Assembly (NCBI RefSeq): GCF_000497755.1
Contig: NZ_AYOD01000016.1
Span: 1-64,000, forward strand
Source of the DNA: Aliihoeflea sp. 2WW
GTDB lineage: Bacteria; Pseudomonadota; Alphaproteobacteria; Rhizobiales; Rhizobiaceae
Length of the DNA stretch: 64,000 nt
Direction of reading: 5' to 3'
The first letter of the stretch is position 1. Every line of letters starts with the position of its first letter. Positions 52,053 through 61,833 of this stretch are shown piece after piece. The notes beneath the pieces were generated by a model. It was not told the DNA's origin. It was given only the letters and a program-made list of their open reading frames with translations, and did not search any database. The position numbers and the translations under genes are program-made.

Positions 52053-53327
52053 ATGTTCATGTCCTTCCGCCCCGTACTGTCTCTGCTCTGGGGCACAGCC
52101 TTCCTGCTTGCCGGATCGGGCCTGCATGGCCTCATCCTGCCCTTGCGCGGCCAGGCGGAAGGGTTTTCGACGACGGCGCTCGGCCTTTTGGGCACGGCCT
52201 GGGCGGTCGGCTTCGTCGCCGGCTGCTACATGGCGCCGCGCCTGGTGCGCAAGGTCGGTCATGTCCGCGCCTACGGCGCCTTCGCCGCCACCGCCTCCAT
52301 CGTCGCGCTGATGACCGGCATCTGGATCAACGAATATGCCTGGATCATCCTGCGCATGTTCACCGGCTTCGCGATGGCCGGCGCGTTCATGGTCATCGAA
52401 AGCTGGCTCAACGAGCGCTCGTCCAACGAGAACCGCGGCACCGTCTTCGGCCTTTACATGATGGTCACCTATGCCTCGATCATGGCCGGCCAGATGGTCG
52501 TCGCCTCGGCCGACATCGGCAATGGCTCCCTCTTCATGATGGCCGGCATCCTTTTCTGCGCCTCGCTGATCCCGACGGCGATCTCCTCGGCGATGGCACC
52601 GAAACCGCTGCAGAGCGTCTCGCTCGACCTGAAGGGCCTCTACCGCAACTCGCCGGTCGCCTCCGCCGCCTGCCTTCTCGTCGGCATCGCCAATGGCGCC
52701 TGGGGCACGCTCGGCGCGGTCTATGGCGCGCGGATCGGCATCTCGACCTTCGAGATCGCGCTGATGATGAGCCTCGTGGTGCTGGCCGGCGCGCTGGCGC
52801 AGATGCCGGTCGGGCGCCTGTCGGACCGCATGGACCGGCGCTACGTTCTCGCCGGCGCGGCCGCAGGCTGCGGCGTCATCGCGCTTTTGATCTTCGTCGC
52901 CATGCCCCGCTCGGGCGCCGCCGTCCTCGTCATGACGGCGGCCTATGGCATGCTCGCCTACACGCTCTACTCCATCGCCGTCGCGCACGCCAACGACCAT
53001 GCGAGCCCGGAGGATTTCGTCAAGGTATCGGGCGGGCTGCTGCTGCTTTATGGCTTCGGCACCATGATCGGACCGGTGATCGGTGCGCCGCTGATGGATT
53101 ACATGCGCCCCGAAAGCCTGTTCCTGGCGACCGCGCTGCCGCATTTCGTACTGGCCGGCTATACGCTGCTTCGCATCTCGCGCCGCGCACCGGTGGCGAG
53201 CGAGGACAAGGAGGCGTTCAAGACGCTGCCCTCCGAACGCGCCGTCACGCCGCAGGCGGTGCTGCTCGATCCGCGCAGCGACATGGACACGGTCGAACAC
53301 CCCGAAGAGCGGCAGGACGCCGCATGA
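52053..53327 (+). CDS. MFS transporter
   Basis: 424 residues with twelve membrane helices (LLWGTAFLLAGSGLHGLILP onward) and motif A-like loop GRLSDRMDRRYVLAG near residue 253. The layout matches the YcaD/UMF-type MFS proteins of rhizobia. The C-terminal tail is polar. Its stop overlaps the ArsR gene start by 4 bases, so carrier and regulator are coupled. Substrate unknown. Confidence 0.9.
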   Translation: MFMSFRPVLSLLWGTAFLLAGSGLHGLILPLRGQAEGFSTTALGLLGTAWAVGFVAGCYMAPRLVRKVGHVRAYGAFAATASIVALMTGIWINEYAWIILRMFTGFAMAGAFMVIESWLNERSSNENRGTVFGLYMMVTYASIMAGQMVVASADIGNGSLFMMAGILFCASLIPTAISSAMAPKPLQSVSLDLKGLYRNSPVASAACLLVGIANGAWGTLGAVYGARIGISTFEIALMMSLVVLAGALAQMPVGRLSDRMDRRYVLAGAAAGCGVIALLIFVAMPRSGAAVLVMTAAYGMLAYTLYSIAVAHANDHASPEDFVKVSGGLLLLYGFGTMIGPVIGAPLMDYMRPESLFLATALPHFVLAGYTLLRISRRAPVASEDKEAFKTLPSERAVTPQAVLLDPRSDMDTVEHPEERQDAA

Positions 53328-53587
53328 TGAAGGCCGACGCCTTCGCGGCCATCGCCGACGCCAACCGGCGCCATCTGCTGGAGGAATTGCGGCGTGGCCC
53401 GAAGACGGTCACCGAACTCGCCGAAGGCCTGCCCGTCTCGCGCCCGGCGGTCTCGCAGCACCTGAAGGCGCTGCGCGATGCTGGTCTCGTCTCGGCCAGG
53501 AACGAAGGCACGCGCCGCGTCTACCGCGTCGAGGAGGCGGGGTTCCTGAAACTCAATCTGTGGCTGGACCAGTTCTGGCAGGCGTGA
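53324..53587 (+). CDS. ArsR/SmtB-like winged-helix regulator
   Basis: 87 residues, essentially one winged HTH (ADANRRHLLEELRRGPKTVTELAEG, then PVSRPAVSQHLKALRDAGLV). No cysteine metal-sensing motif is present, so it is not the arsenic type. It is fused to the MFS operon by an ATGA overlap and probably regulates it. Confidence 0.9.
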   Translation: MMKADAFAAIADANRRHLLEELRRGPKTVTELAEGLPVSRPAVSQHLKALRDAGLVSARNEGTRRVYRVEEAGFLKLNLWLDQFWQA

Positions 53588-53685
53588 GGCGGGGCCCAAA
53601 AACAAAGCCGGCGGCGCTGGCGCCACCGGCAGGTTGCCTCGTCTGATCTGAGCATCGGATCGACCGATGCGCCGAGCGTTTCCGC

Positions 53686-53865
53686 TCAGTGTCGTGTCGG
53701 TTGTGACCGGAGTTTTTCCATTTCGTCCTTCAGGGCCAGCTTTCGCCGCTTCAGGGACGCTATCTCGAGCGGGTCGGTAGAGGGATGCATCATCACCTCA
53801 TCGATCCGGCGTTCGATATCGCCGTGTTTGCGCTGGAGTTCCTGTAGATGGGACGCAAGAGACAT
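53686..53865 (-). CDS. YdcH family protein (DUF465)
   Basis: 59 residues, two-helix hairpin: SLASHLQELQRKHGDIERRI then LKRRKLALKDEMEKL, the DUF465/YdcH signature. Function unknown. It diverges from a paralogue at 54091. ATG at 53865. Confidence 0.88.
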   Translation of the reverse strand: MSLASHLQELQRKHGDIERRIDEVMMHPSTDPLEIASLKRRKLALKDEMEKLRSQPTRH

Positions 53866-54090
53866 TCCGGGCTCTCCCTTCCTGGTTCCTCGTTTGCGTG
53901 CGTTCCGTCCGGCTCCCGGTTGGAACCGGATATGACAGCACGATGACAGTCTGCCACCGCTTTCAAATGCTGTCGAACATCTCGTAGTAGCATTTGCTGA
54001 CGATCCGACATGTGTTATGAATCGCGCACGAGGACTGTGCGTCGCGCGGCCTACTCCCGCGAGCGCGCTCGCTTTCTTTAGACGGTGAAA

Positions 54091-54294
54091 ATGTCGGAAC
54101 AGGATCAGGCGGAGATTCGTCTCGAATTTGCCCGGACCAAGCAGGAACATGCGGATTTCGACGCGGCCATAAATGCTATGATGAAGGTCGGCTGCGACCC
54201 GCTCCAGATCCAGCGCATGAAGAAGAAGAAGCTCGCCCTCAAGGACAGGCTGTCCCAGCTCGAGGACGGCATCATCCCCGACATCATCGCCTGA
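54091..54294 (+). CDS. YdcH family protein (DUF465), second copy
   Basis: 67 residues with the same helix-turn-helix hairpin (LEFARTKQEHADFDAAINAM; IQRMKKKKLALKDRLSQLED). Start at ATG 54091; GTG at 54085 is possible. It lies 21 bases upstream of purE and may be co-transcribed with purEK. Confidence 0.88.
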   Translation: MSEQDQAEIRLEFARTKQEHADFDAAINAMMKVGCDPLQIQRMKKKKLALKDRLSQLEDGIIPDIIA

Positions 54295-54315
54295 CAGGCC
54301 TGACGGAGCATCGCC

Positions 54316-54813
54316 ATGGCCGACCAACGCGCCGCAATCGCCATCATCATGGGCAGCCAGTCCGACTGGGCGACGATGCGCCACGCGGCCGAGACGCTCG
54401 ATGCGCTCGGTCTTGCCCATGATTCGCGGATCGTCTCCGCCCATCGCACGCCCGACCGGCTCTACGATTTCGCCAAGAGCGCGAAGGCGGACGGGTTCAA
54501 GGTCATCATCGCCGGCGCCGGCGGCGCGGCACATCTGCCGGGCATGACGGCGGCGATGACGCCGCTGCCGGTCTTCGGCGTGCCGGTCGAATCGAAGGCG
54601 CTGTCGGGCCAGGATTCGCTTCTCTCCATCGTCCAGATGCCGGCCGGCATCCCCGTCGGCACGCTTGCCATCGGCAAGGCGGGCGCCGTCAACGCCGCGC
54701 TGATGGCCGCAGCCGTGCTCGCCCTTTACGACGATGCCCTCGCCGGGCGGCTCGACGCCTGGCGCGACAAGCAGACGAAGGCCGTCGCCGAACGGCCGAA
54801 GGATGAGGCATGA
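54316..54813 (+). CDS. purE: N5-carboxyaminoimidazole ribonucleotide mutase
   Basis: 165-residue PurE that converts N5-CAIR to CAIR in purine synthesis. Signature [12 protein letters not shown] (10-21), [13 protein letters not shown] and [11 protein letters not shown] are intact. It overlaps purK by 4 bases (ATGA), the usual bacterial two-enzyme arrangement. Confidence 0.97.
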   Translation: MADQRAAIAIIMGSQSDWATMRHAAETLDALGLAHDSRIVSAHRTPDRLYDFAKSAKADGFKVIIAGAGGAAHLPGMTAAMTPLPVFGVPVESKALSGQDSLLSIVQMPAGIPVGTLAIGKAGAVNAALMAAAVLALYDDALAGRLDAWRDKQTKAVAERPKDEA

Positions 54814-55889
54814 GCGCGCTCGCGCCGGGCTCGACGATCGGCATCATCGGCGGCGGCCAGCTCGGCCGAATGCTGGCGATGGCGGCGGCCCGCCTCGGCT
54901 ACCGAACGATCGTGCTCGACCCCGAGGGCGACTGCCCGGCCGCGCAGGTGGCGAACGAGCAGATCGTCGCCGCCTATGACGACGCGCACGGTCTGGCGCG
55001 GCTCGGCACGGCGTGCGACGTCGTCACCTACGAATTCGAGAACGTGCCGGTGAACGCCGCGCGCAGCCTCGCCGCCAGCCACGCCGTCTACCCGCCGCCG
55101 CGCGCGCTCGAAGTCGCGCAGGACCGGCTGACGGAAAAGGAATTCCTCAACAAGGCCGGCATCCCCACCGCGCCGTTCCGAGCGGTCGACAGCGGCGCGG
55201 AACTGACCGAGGCGCTCGATATCATGGGCGGCTCAGGCGTCTTGAAGACCCGGCGCCTCGGCTATGACGGCAAGGGCCAGAAGATCTTTCGCGACGCCGG
55301 CGGCGACCAGACGCATGGCGTCTACGAGGGCATGGGCGGCGTACCGCTGATTCTCGAAGGCTTCGTGCCCTTCGCGACCGAAATCTCGGTGGTCGCCGCG
55401 CGCTGCCAGGACGGGACGAGCCGCGCCTTCGACCCGGCCGAAAACCTCCACCGCGGCGGCATCCTGAAAAGCTCGACCGTGCCCGCGAAAGTCGCGCCAC
55501 AGACCATCGAGGCCGCCCGCGCGGCCACGCTGCGCATCCTCGACGCGCTCGACTATGTCGGCGTCATCGGCGTCGAGTTCTTCGTGCTGGGCGACGGCTC
55601 GGTCATCGCCAACGAGATCGCCCCGCGCGTCCACAATTCCGGCCACTGGACGGAAGCCGCCTGCGCCGTCTCCCAATTCGAACAACACATCCGCGCCATC
55701 ACCGGCCTGCCGCTGGGCGACCCGAAGCGGCATTCGGATTGTGTGATGGAGAATTTGATCGGGGATGAGGTGGGAATGGTGGGGGAGTTGCTTGCCGAGC
55801 CGGATCTGGTGCTGCATCTTTATGGGAAGAGCGAAGCCCGGCCGGGGCGGAAAATGGGACATTTTACGCGGCTGATGCGGAGGGGATAG
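54810..55889 (+). CDS. purK: 5-(carboxyamino)imidazole ribonucleotide synthase
   Basis: 359-residue ATP-grasp enzyme making N5-CAIR from AIR, bicarbonate and ATP, the substrate of PurE. N-terminal [19 protein letters not shown]-grasp core ([30 protein letters not shown]) and C-terminal [13 protein letters not shown] are all intact. Forms an operon with purE. Confidence 0.97.
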   Translation: MSALAPGSTIGIIGGGQLGRMLAMAAARLGYRTIVLDPEGDCPAAQVANEQIVAAYDDAHGLARLGTACDVVTYEFENVPVNAARSLAASHAVYPPPRALEVAQDRLTEKEFLNKAGIPTAPFRAVDSGAELTEALDIMGGSGVLKTRRLGYDGKGQKIFRDAGGDQTHGVYEGMGGVPLILEGFVPFATEISVVAARCQDGTSRAFDPAENLHRGGILKSSTVPAKVAPQTIEAARAATLRILDALDYVGVIGVEFFVLGDGSVIANEIAPRVHNSGHWTEAACAVSQFEQHIRAITGLPLGDPKRHSDCVMENLIGDEVGMVGELLAEPDLVLHLYGKSEARPGRKMGHFTRLMRRG

Positions 55890-55993
55890 GAGGAAGCGGC
55901 TGGTTTCGACCCCATTGCGGACATCTCAGGCACTGTCGGAGGTTCCTGGAAAGTGCCAGACTTCGTTAGTGGCAAGTTGCCCGTAAAGGTCAC

Positions 55994-56887
55994 ATGACAA
56001 GCGACACAAACGAAATTGGTGCAGGTGATTTGTTCGTGGGCCTCAGCGGCCCAGATATGCAGGGAACGCGCGTTGAGTTTCCCCGAGGAGTGGTGCTCGA
56101 GCGAACTTTCGCGCATTTGATGGCTCCGATGGTCATGGCATTCGCGCCGCCCGGTCCAGGTGGTTACCATCCAGCGCCTTGGAAAACGGCACGTGGAGGA
56201 TTTGGTCAGGATATCAATGCACAGCTGACCGTTCCGAAAGCCGCGGCAGATACGCTCGACGAACGGATCGAAATCGCGTCCACCATCACCTTCCTACTGC
56301 GGCTCTGGAGCGATCCGTCGATCACAATGATCGCGGGCGCAAACATGTCATTTGCGACCATCAGAGAGGCGCCGGACGCGGCGGCACACATCGTGCCATT
56401 TCAGTTTCGACGCAGAGTTTTTGCGCTTTCACCCGCCGACACTTCTGGCGTACTCAAAAGCCTTGACTGGGTGGCGGCACATCTCGAGACTACTCTGAGA
56501 CTTATGCGGGGGAGCCCGGAGTTTCGCCTCGCAGCTTACGCGATGGAAACGGGGCAGTTCATTGATAACACCGCACTGACCCTTATTTCGCTTTGGGGGG
56601 CCCTTGAAGCCCTCTTCTCCCCTTCCACAGCGGAGCTTCGTTTCCGCGTGTCAGCTCTCATTGCGAGCTACACCTCGCCCCCAGGCGGGGAGCGACAAGA
56701 TGCCCAAAAACGTATCGCTGCGCTGTATGACAAGCGCTCTGCGGCTGCTCACGGCGCTCCCAAGCATGACGGGGACGATCTGCTTGCAACGTTTGAGCTG
56801 CTCAGAAAGGTTCTTATCAAATTCATCCGTGACGGGCGGGTCCCTACAAAGCAAGAACTAGAAGGCCGGCTCTTCGGAGTGACATAG
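55994..56887 (+). CDS. HEPN-domain protein (Apea-like), possible defence or toxin gene
   Basis: 297 residues. The N-terminal 150 residues are not recognised; the C-terminal half (about 175-285) is a HEPN-type helical domain: TALTLISLWGALEALFS, LRFRVSALIASYTSP and KRIAALYDKRSAAAHG, with the RNase motif R248-x4-H253. It resembles the HEPN domains named after the anti-phage protein ApeA. Base composition is lower in GC than purEK and rpmJ on either side, suggesting recent gain. No antitoxin-like partner is adjacent. Confidence 0.72.
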   Translation: MTSDTNEIGAGDLFVGLSGPDMQGTRVEFPRGVVLERTFAHLMAPMVMAFAPPGPGGYHPAPWKTARGGFGQDINAQLTVPKAAADTLDERIEIASTITFLLRLWSDPSITMIAGANMSFATIREAPDAAAHIVPFQFRRRVFALSPADTSGVLKSLDWVAAHLETTLRLMRGSPEFRLAAYAMETGQFIDNTALTLISLWGALEALFSPSTAELRFRVSALIASYTSPPGGERQDAQKRIAALYDKRSAAAHGAPKHDGDDLLATFELLRKVLIKFIRDGRVPTKQELEGRLFGVT

Positions 56888-57115
56888 TCCTGACAGACGT
56901 CAACAATCGTCCGCTTGCACAGCCAAGCGGCCCAATGCCGCCAGTCCGCCTTCCACCCCTAAACCACCACCCTTCTCAGGACACCCCTCTCGACTCCGGT
57001 TGACAGCCCGCCTGCTCCTCCGGTATGAGCCAGCGCAACGATTTCAGGCGCGTCCTCGTGGCGCGTCGTGTCATTTGACGCCCGATCAAGGGCAATAAGA
57101 AAAACGGGCAGACCG

Positions 57116-57241
57116 ATGAAGATCAAGAACTCGCTCAAGGCGCTCAAGGGCCGTCACCGCGAAAATCGCCTCGTGCGTCGCAAGGGCCGCGTCTACATCA
57201 TCAACAAGTCCAACCCGCGCTTCAAGGCGCGCCAGGGCTGA
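57116..57241 (+). CDS. rpmJ: 50S ribosomal protein L36 (zinc-free form)
   Basis: 41 residues: [20 protein letters not shown], then [21 protein letters not shown]. This is the alphaproteobacterial L36 that lacks the C-x2-C-x12-C-x4-H zinc ribbon of the classical protein. Component of the large subunit. Stand-alone gene. Confidence 0.95.
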   Translation: MKIKNSLKALKGRHRENRLVRRKGRVYIINKSNPRFKARQG

Positions 57242-57341
57242 TCGCAGGCGGTCCCGTTCGGGGCTGCGATCGATGACGTCCGAGGCGGCGCTCGCCGCCT
57301 CACGGACAATTCAGTTTGACGTTCCGCATGTCGGGCATACC

Positions 57342-57938
57342 ATGCCTTGCATGCGGAACGTTTTGCCATGCGCGATCGCGATTCTCCTTCTCACCGGCTC
57401 CGCCCAGGCGGCCGAACCGGCGGAAGAGGCCGCAGCCCCCGCCGTCGAGCGCTCCGAAAAGCCCTCCATCGACGAGCTGTTCCACGATCTGAAGCGCAGC
57501 GGCAACGAAGCGGCGGCAGCGCGCATAGCCAGCCGCATCCAGCGCGAATGGACCCGCTCGGGCAGCCGCTCGATCGACCTCCTGATGCAATGGGCCGCAG
57601 CGGCCATGCAGGCGCGCAAGTTCGACGCCGCGCTCGACCTTCTCGACCAGGTGGTGACGCTTTCGCCCGATTATGCCGAGGGCTGGAACCGGCGCGCCAC
57701 CGTCCATTTCATGATGGACAACTACGCGCTCTCCATGTCGGACATCGACCGCACGCTTCGGCTCGAGCCGCGCCATTTCGGCGCGCTGGCCGGCATGGCG
57801 CGGATTCTGCAGCGCTCGGGCCGCAAGGAACCGGCCTTGAAGGCCTATGAGCGCGTGCTAGATGTCTATCCAATGATGCGCAACGCGCAGGAGCAGGTCG
57901 GCACGCTCGCCGACGAGCTGACCGGCGAAGGCATCTGA
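57342..57938 (+). CDS. Secreted tetratricopeptide-repeat protein
   Basis: 198 residues. The signal peptide runs over the first 25 residues (NVLPCAIAILLLTGSAQAA); ATG at 57351 is an alternative start. Three TPR units follow (LLMQWAAAAMQARKFDAAL; DYAEGWNRRATVHFMMDNY; HFGALAGMARILQRSGRKE). Probably a periplasmic scaffold; the partner is unknown. Confidence 0.85.
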   Translation: MPCMRNVLPCAIAILLLTGSAQAAEPAEEAAAPAVERSEKPSIDELFHDLKRSGNEAAAARIASRIQREWTRSGSRSIDLLMQWAAAAMQARKFDAALDLLDQVVTLSPDYAEGWNRRATVHFMMDNYALSMSDIDRTLRLEPRHFGALAGMARILQRSGRKEPALKAYERVLDVYPMMRNAQEQVGTLADELTGEGI

Positions 57939-57988
57939 GCCATCGAGCTTTTCCGCAGCCGCGCGTCTCACCGAGGTCCCCGTCCCGC

Positions 57989-59053
57989 ATGAACCTCCTG
58001 ACCGCCGCCGCGGCTTTCCTGATCGCCCTGCTCCTGGTCTTCGTCGGCGTCACCCGCGTCGGCGCATGGCTGATCGAGCGGCGCAACCCGCCGATCGGCA
58101 CCTTCACCACGGTCAACGAAACGCGGATGCACCATCTGCACCTTCGGCCCGAGGGCGAGGCCGACCTGCCGCCGGTGCTCTTCATCCACGGCGCGAGCGG
58201 AAACCTGCTCGACCAGATGATCCCGGTGCGCGGTGCGCTGGAAGGCCGCGCCGAACTCCTGTTCCTCGACCGGCCGGGACATGGCTGGTCGGCGCGCGGG
58301 CCGGGCAACAACGAGACGCCGTTCGGCCAGGCGGCGACCATCGCCGCGCTGATGGACGAACTCGACATCGAAGACGCCATCGTCGTCGCGCACTCGTTCG
58401 GCGCGGCGGTGGCGACGTCGCTGGCGCTCGACCATCCGCAGAAGGTGCGCGGGCTCGTGCTGCTGGCGCCGGCAAGCCACCCCTGGCCGGGCGGCGAGAC
58501 GTCCTGGTATTACGACCTGGCGGCACGGCCGCTCCTCGGTCGGCTGTTCGTCGAGACGCTGGCGCTGCCCGGCGCCTGGAGCCGCATGCGCGGCGCCTCG
58601 CAATGCGTCTTCTCGCCCAACGCCTTGTCGGAAACCTATGTCGACGAGGCCGCCATCCAGCTTCTGCTGCGCCCCGCCACCTTCCGCGCCAACGCCATCG
58701 ACGTCGCGGGGCTCTATGCCCATGCGGAGATCGCCGCGCCGCGCTATGGCGAAATCGATGCTCCGACCATCGTCGTTTCGGGTGACCGCGACACCGTCGT
58801 CTTCGAGGAGATCCACGCCGCCGGACTGATCCGCGACATCCCGCGCGCCGAGGGCGTCTGGGTGCGAAATCTCGGCCACAAGCCCGACTGGGTGGCGCCC
58901 GAATTGACCATCGCGGCGATCGAGAAACTGGGCGGACGAGACGTCGACCTCCAGGCGCTGTCGCTGACCGTACAGGACCGAATCGCGGGCGACGCGTTCA
59001 ATGTCGAGACCTGCGCGGACCCCGGCACGCCGCAGGCGGCGCCCGCCACTTAA
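57989..59053 (+). CDS. Alpha/beta hydrolase, membrane-anchored
   Basis: 354 residues. An N-terminal helix (3-24) probably anchors the protein. Alpha/beta core: oxyanion HGASGN (67-72), nucleophile S136 in VAHSFGAA, acid in VVSGDRDTVV and catalytic His in LGHKPDW. The substrate may be an ester or lactone. Followed after 62 bases by the GGDEF-EAL gene. Confidence 0.9.
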   Translation: MNLLTAAAAFLIALLLVFVGVTRVGAWLIERRNPPIGTFTTVNETRMHHLHLRPEGEADLPPVLFIHGASGNLLDQMIPVRGALEGRAELLFLDRPGHGWSARGPGNNETPFGQAATIAALMDELDIEDAIVVAHSFGAAVATSLALDHPQKVRGLVLLAPASHPWPGGETSWYYDLAARPLLGRLFVETLALPGAWSRMRGASQCVFSPNALSETYVDEAAIQLLLRPATFRANAIDVAGLYAHAEIAAPRYGEIDAPTIVVSGDRDTVVFEEIHAAGLIRDIPRAEGVWVRNLGHKPDWVAPELTIAAIEKLGGRDVDLQALSLTVQDRIAGDAFNVETCADPGTPQAAPAT

Positions 59054-59115
59054 CGGATTCTTCTCGCTTTGTGGTCCAGCGTCATTTGACGGGGCAAATT
59101 CGGTCGAGACGGGGC

Positions 59116-61215
59116 ATGGCAGGCGAAGAGGACAAGGATGGCGCGCGCGGCGACCTTTGGGCGCATGCGATCGACCGTGCGGGGCTCGGCGTCTGGGACG
59201 CCGATCTGGCCACCGGCGGCTGCTACTATTCGCCGAGCTGGTCGCGCATGCTGGGCTACGAGCCCGGCGAGCTGCCCGATGACCCGGATCTGTGGCTGAC
59301 GCTGCTCCATCCCGACGACTACGACCAGGCCGTCGCCAGCGGTGAACGCCACGTCGCCGGGCTGACCGAACGCATCGACACGGAAATGCGCCTGCGCCAC
59401 AAGGACGGGCACTGGGTCTGGGTGCTCGACCGCGGCGGAACCGTCGCCTGGGACGCGTCGGGCAAGCCGCGCCGCGTCGTCGGCGTGCAGACCGACATCA
59501 CGCGGCGCAAGCAGGCCGAGGACGGCCTCGCCCAGATCAACGCCCGGTTCCGGCTCGCGCTCGCGGCCAGCGGCACCGGCATCTGGCACCATGATTTCGA
59601 GACCCGCACCAGTTTCTGGGACGCGCGCACCCACGGCATCTTCGGGCTGCCGGCGATCGACGGAGAGGTTTCGCTCGATCAATGGAGCTCGCAGCTCCAT
59701 CCGCAGGATCGCAAGCGGGCCGAGCGCGAGCACATGATGCCGCGCGAGACCGGCGAGACCGTGCAGTTGCGCTACCGCATGATCCGCGCCGACGGCGAAA
59801 TCCGCCATCTGGAGACGCTGGTCTGTTTCGTCGCGGAATTTGGCGGGGCCGGCCAGTTCGTCGGCACCGTGCGCGACGTGACCGAAGCATGCCTGCGCGA
59901 AGAGGCGCTCGCCCGCGCCGCCCGGCACGACCAGCTCACCGGCCTGTTGAACCGCAGCGCCTTCGACGTCGAGCTTGCCCGCGCGCTGGAATCCGCGGCC
60001 GAACGGCATTTCGCGATCCACTATCTCGACCTCGATTATTTCAAGGCGCTCAACGACTTCGCCGGCCATGCGGCCGGCGACCGCGCCTTGCAGATCATCG
60101 GCGGCATCATCGCCGATGCCCTGCCCGACGGCGCGATAGCGGCGCGGCTGGGCGGCGACGAATTCGCCATCATCTGCCCGGTCACTTCCGGCGAGGACCC
60201 GGCAACCCTCGCACGCGAAATTCTCGACCGCATCGCTGGCACCAGTTTCGGCGAGGATGCCGGCTCGCCCAAGCTCGGCGCCAGTATCGGCTACGCCCTG
60301 ATCTGCGACGCCTCGATCTCGCAGGCCGATGCGCTCGCCCGCGCCGACGACGCCTGCTACGCCGCCAAGGCCTCCGGCCGCAATCGCTGCGTCGCGTTCG
60401 GCGAGGGCGCCGGCGCATCGACGTCGGGCCTGACGGCGGCCCGCATCCTGTCGGAGACGATCGATGCGATGGAGAACAGCCGGCTTCTGCTCTATGGCCA
60501 GCAGATCCACATTCTCGGCGAACCGTGGAGCACCTCGCACCGCTGCGAGGTGCTGGCCCGCCTGCAGGACCGCAATGGCAGGCTGATCCCGCCCGCCGCC
60601 TTCATCCCCGCCGCCGAACGCTTCGGCATGGCGGCGCGGCTCGACCGATGGATCGTCCGCACCGCGCTGGAGCGCCACGGCCACGCCATGCGCGGCCCGG
60701 GACAACTCGTCCTGGGGTTCAACCTGTCGGCACAGACGCTGAGCGATCCCGGCCTGTGGGAATTCGTCGACCGCGAGGTCGAGGCGGCGCAGGTGAGCCA
60801 TTCCAACCTCGTCTTCGAAATCACGGAAACGGCCGCGGTCACCAATTTCCAGGCCGCCGAGCGCTTCGTCCACGCCGCGCGCGAGCGCCATTGCCGGGTC
60901 AGCCTCGACGATTTCGGCTCGGGCTTGAGCTCGTTCGACTATCTGCGCCGCTTCCCCGTCGACAGCATCAAGATCAATGGCGATTTCGTCGAAAACCTTG
61001 CCGGCTCCGCCTTCGACCAGGCGATCGTGCGCGCCATCAACGATGTCGCCAAGGCGATCGGGCTGACGGTGGTGGCCGAGAAGATCGAGGACGACGAAAC
61101 GCTGGCGCTACTGTGCGGCCTTGGAATCAGATACGGGCAGGGTTTCTTCCTGCACCGTCCCGAGCCGCTGGAAGGCATCGTGGCGAATCTGCGCCACGGC
61201 CGCGCCGCGATGTGA
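59116..61215 (+). CDS. PAS-PAS-GGDEF-EAL cyclic-di-GMP signalling protein
   Basis: 699 residues. Two PAS/PAC domains (about 12-135 and 140-262) sense a signal. The diguanylate cyclase GGDEF site is intact (RLGGDEFAI, GGDEF at 346-350), with no RxxD inhibitory site before it. The EAL domain follows (about 450-690) with EVL (478-480) in place of EAL, NLSAQ, EITET, DDFGSG (598-603) and KINGDF, so it may still cleave c-di-GMP. No transmembrane helix, so cytoplasmic. ATG at 59116; an earlier in-frame start exists at 59071. It ends in a terminator and is the last core gene before the integrated element. Confidence 0.92.
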   Translation: MAGEEDKDGARGDLWAHAIDRAGLGVWDADLATGGCYYSPSWSRMLGYEPGELPDDPDLWLTLLHPDDYDQAVASGERHVAGLTERIDTEMRLRHKDGHWVWVLDRGGTVAWDASGKPRRVVGVQTDITRRKQAEDGLAQINARFRLALAASGTGIWHHDFETRTSFWDARTHGIFGLPAIDGEVSLDQWSSQLHPQDRKRAEREHMMPRETGETVQLRYRMIRADGEIRHLETLVCFVAEFGGAGQFVGTVRDVTEACLREEALARAARHDQLTGLLNRSAFDVELARALESAAERHFAIHYLDLDYFKALNDFAGHAAGDRALQIIGGIIADALPDGAIAARLGGDEFAIICPVTSGEDPATLAREILDRIAGTSFGEDAGSPKLGASIGYALICDASISQADALARADDACYAAKASGRNRCVAFGEGAGASTSGLTAARILSETIDAMENSRLLLYGQQIHILGEPWSTSHRCEVLARLQDRNGRLIPPAAFIPAAERFGMAARLDRWIVRTALERHGHAMRGPGQLVLGFNLSAQTLSDPGLWEFVDREVEAAQVSHSNLVFEITETAAVTNFQAAERFVHAARERHCRVSLDDFGSGLSSFDYLRRFPVDSIKINGDFVENLAGSAFDQAIVRAINDVAKAIGLTVVAEKIEDDETLALLCGLGIRYGQGFFLHRPEPLEGIVANLRHGRAAM

Positions 61216-61217
61216 AA

Positions 61218-61243
61218 AAGGCCGCGGTCATCCGCGGCCTTCC
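61218..61243 (+). terminator. Rho-independent terminator
   Basis: AAGGCCGCGG (61218-61227), loop TCAT, CCGCGGCCTT (61232-61241). It begins three bases after the GGDEF-EAL stop. Confidence 0.85.
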
Positions 61244-61833
61244 ATCATACGGTGGTGCAAAAGCCCGGTCAGGCCATTCCCAAGCGTCTAGCTACGGAGC
61301 TCGTTGCATCCATATTGGCTATTCTGCAGGCGTTCAGCAGATATTCTCCGCCTGGGTGTTGCAGAGCCTTCGCACAGTTTGTGTTGCATTTCTCGAGTGC
61401 AGCTGCCCGATGCACCCCATTGAAGCGCATCAGGTGTCTTTGTATATCACGTACTGACCTAAAGCCCTGCATTGGCTACACATCTCGGCTGAAAGGCTAA
61501 CCCGGCGAACTCCAAGTTCCACGTCGTCTCTCGCGTAGCCGAATCTCGTGTCCTCCCGCTGATCTTTTCCCTGTAATGGCGAAAGCCCTGCTGCCTTGCC
61601 GTAGGGCCGCGGCGCTTAGTCCGATCACGACTCACCAAGTCCAGCGGGTCTAATTATCTCATAGACAATTAGACCAACAGGCTCACCATCTAATAGTATA
61701 CTAGAAGTATATGTCGTCGGTATAGAGATTTTTACATTGACATCGGTGGAATCGTAATATTCCATAAAGTGGATCGCGCATCTTATTGGCGTCCAGAGAA
61801 TATATCTAAAAGCATCGGTGCCCGGATATTATC
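61244..61833. other. Left edge of an integrated element
   Basis: 590 bases with no supported gene, AT-rich and unlike the flank. It contains a perfect 9-base dyad GGTCTAATT-N11-AATTAGACC (61647-61675) and the palindrome TAGTATACTA (61694-61703), both candidates for the recombinase crossover or for a promoter operator. No tRNA is visible at this boundary. Confidence 0.5.

Noticed and set aside
53606-53629. GC-rich dyad after the ArsR gene as a terminator
   Set aside because: The stem GCCGGCGGCGC/GCGCCACCGGC has a mismatch and no T-run follows; it may be only composition.
61269-61472. 67-codon - strand frame starting MQGFRSVRDIQRHL
   Set aside because: The first residues recall IS6-family transposase ends (GFRS..QRHL), but the rest does not follow the pattern; not enough to call a remnant.
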